A stretch of DNA of 64,000 nucleotides from Brucella haematophila (GTDB lineage Bacteria; Pseudomonadota; Alphaproteobacteria; Rhizobiales; Rhizobiaceae): positions 124,001-188,000 of the forward strand of contig NZ_VCPE01000011.1 of assembly GCF_005938105.1 (NCBI RefSeq), written 5' to 3'. Positions 63,647 through 64,000 of this stretch are shown in pieces. Under the pieces are notes generated by a model. The model was given only the letters and a program-made list of their open reading frames with translations. It made no database searches and was not told the DNA's origin. Position 1 is the first letter of the stretch. The number at the start of each line of letters is the position of its first letter. A program made the position numbers and the translations under genes.

Positions 63647-64000
63647 TTAACGCTCTGCCCGACGGCTGCTGGCGAGGAAGATCACCGCGATGATGGTGAG
63701 GCCAGTCAGCACGAGGCGAACACCGGCGCCGAAGCCGTAGGTGTTGAGCATCGAGACTATGAGGAACATGAAGAGAGCGGCACCCCAAATACCGGGGATG
63801 TTGGAATCGCCGCCAGCAACCGCCGTACCGCCGATGATGACGACAGCAATCGACATCAGGAGATATTCCGCGCCCATGTTCAGCGCCGCGCCGCCCGAGA
63901 AACAGGCCAGCAGGAAGCCGCAGAGCGAGGCGAGTACCGCGCAGAGCAGATAGGTGACGAAGCGGGTGCCATCAACCGGAACGCCTGCCATGCGGGCTGC
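63647..64000 (-). CDS. sugar ABC transporter permease (5' end outside window)
   Basis: The last 118 codons of an RbsC-type permease; the frame is open to the right edge. AARMAGVPVDGTRFVTYLLCAVLAS in part, MSIAVVIIGGTAVAGGDSNIPGIW and the C-terminal helices fit the family. It is upstream of the SMP-30 gene on the same strand. Confidence 0.85.
   Translation of the reverse strand, partial: AARMAGVPVDGTRFVTYLLCAVLASLCGFLLACFSGGAALNMGAEYLLMSIAVVIIGGTAVAGGDSNIPGIWGAALFMFLIVSMLNTYGFGAGVRLVLTGLTIIAVIFLASSRRAER

Overview
The window looks like part of the second chromosome (a repABC chromid) of an alphaproteobacterium of the Brucella/Ochrobactrum lineage. Three things point there: a complete repA-repB-repC module with a counter-transcribed RNA between repB and repC; core housekeeping genes (guaB, guaA, a manC-manB pair) on the same replicon; and a rhamnose locus in the rhizobial rhaRSTPQUK / rhaDI order. 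The genus is inferred from gene content, not from a search. No insertion sequence, prophage, CRISPR array, rRNA or tRNA was found.

Layout. (1) 1-24.9 kb is an aromatic catabolic island of about 20 genes centred on 2-aminobenzoyl-CoA: an acid-CoA ligase (cut by the window start), an arylformamidase-like hydrolase, an orphan LuxR regulator, an acyl-CoA-dehydrogenase-fold monooxygenase with its FMN reductase, an alpha/beta hydrolase, two MFS transporters, two MarR regulators, an indolepyruvate-oxidoreductase-like pair (iorA/iorB), a two-domain 2-aminobenzoyl-CoA monooxygenase/reductase, a beta-oxidation-like operon with a Rid-family protein, and an isatin-hydrolase-like cyclase. A tandem-winged-helix GntR regulator, an Ldh_2 dehydrogenase and an ACS-type MFS transporter follow. 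(2) 26.4-30.7 kb holds an FtsX-type ABC exporter with a histidine-rich periplasmic loop, a Tat-exported DUF3299-like protein and a periplasmic alkaline phosphatase. (3) 30.7-35.5 kb is the replication/partition module with candidate parS sites and the ctRNA. (4) 35.6-40.1 kb has a two-helix potassium-channel-like protein, a MarC protein and a marR-emrA-emrB efflux operon. (5) 40.2-51.2 kb is the complete L-rhamnose regulon, with a striking divergent promoter/operator. (6) 51.2-56.7 kb carries manC-manB, an S58 peptidase and a ClC channel. (7) 56.9-62.6 kb carries guaB, an RsmB-like methyltransferase, a thioesterase, an MTA/SAH-nucleosidase-like gene and guaA. (8) 62.7-64 kb is a SMP-30 lactonase and the end of a sugar ABC permease.

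How region 1 may work (inference): the flavin monooxygenase and reductase would oxidise indole or an indole derivative towards isatin. The cyclase-family hydrolase would open isatin to isatinate, an aromatic 2-oxoacid. The IorAB-type oxidoreductase could then decarboxylate isatinate directly to 2-aminobenzoyl-CoA, while the CoA ligase feeds free anthranilate into the same intermediate. The FAD/OYE fusion enzyme would dearomatise the ring, and the following operon would cleave it by beta-oxidation. A shared palindrome upstream of the central operon and of marR suggests common MarR control.
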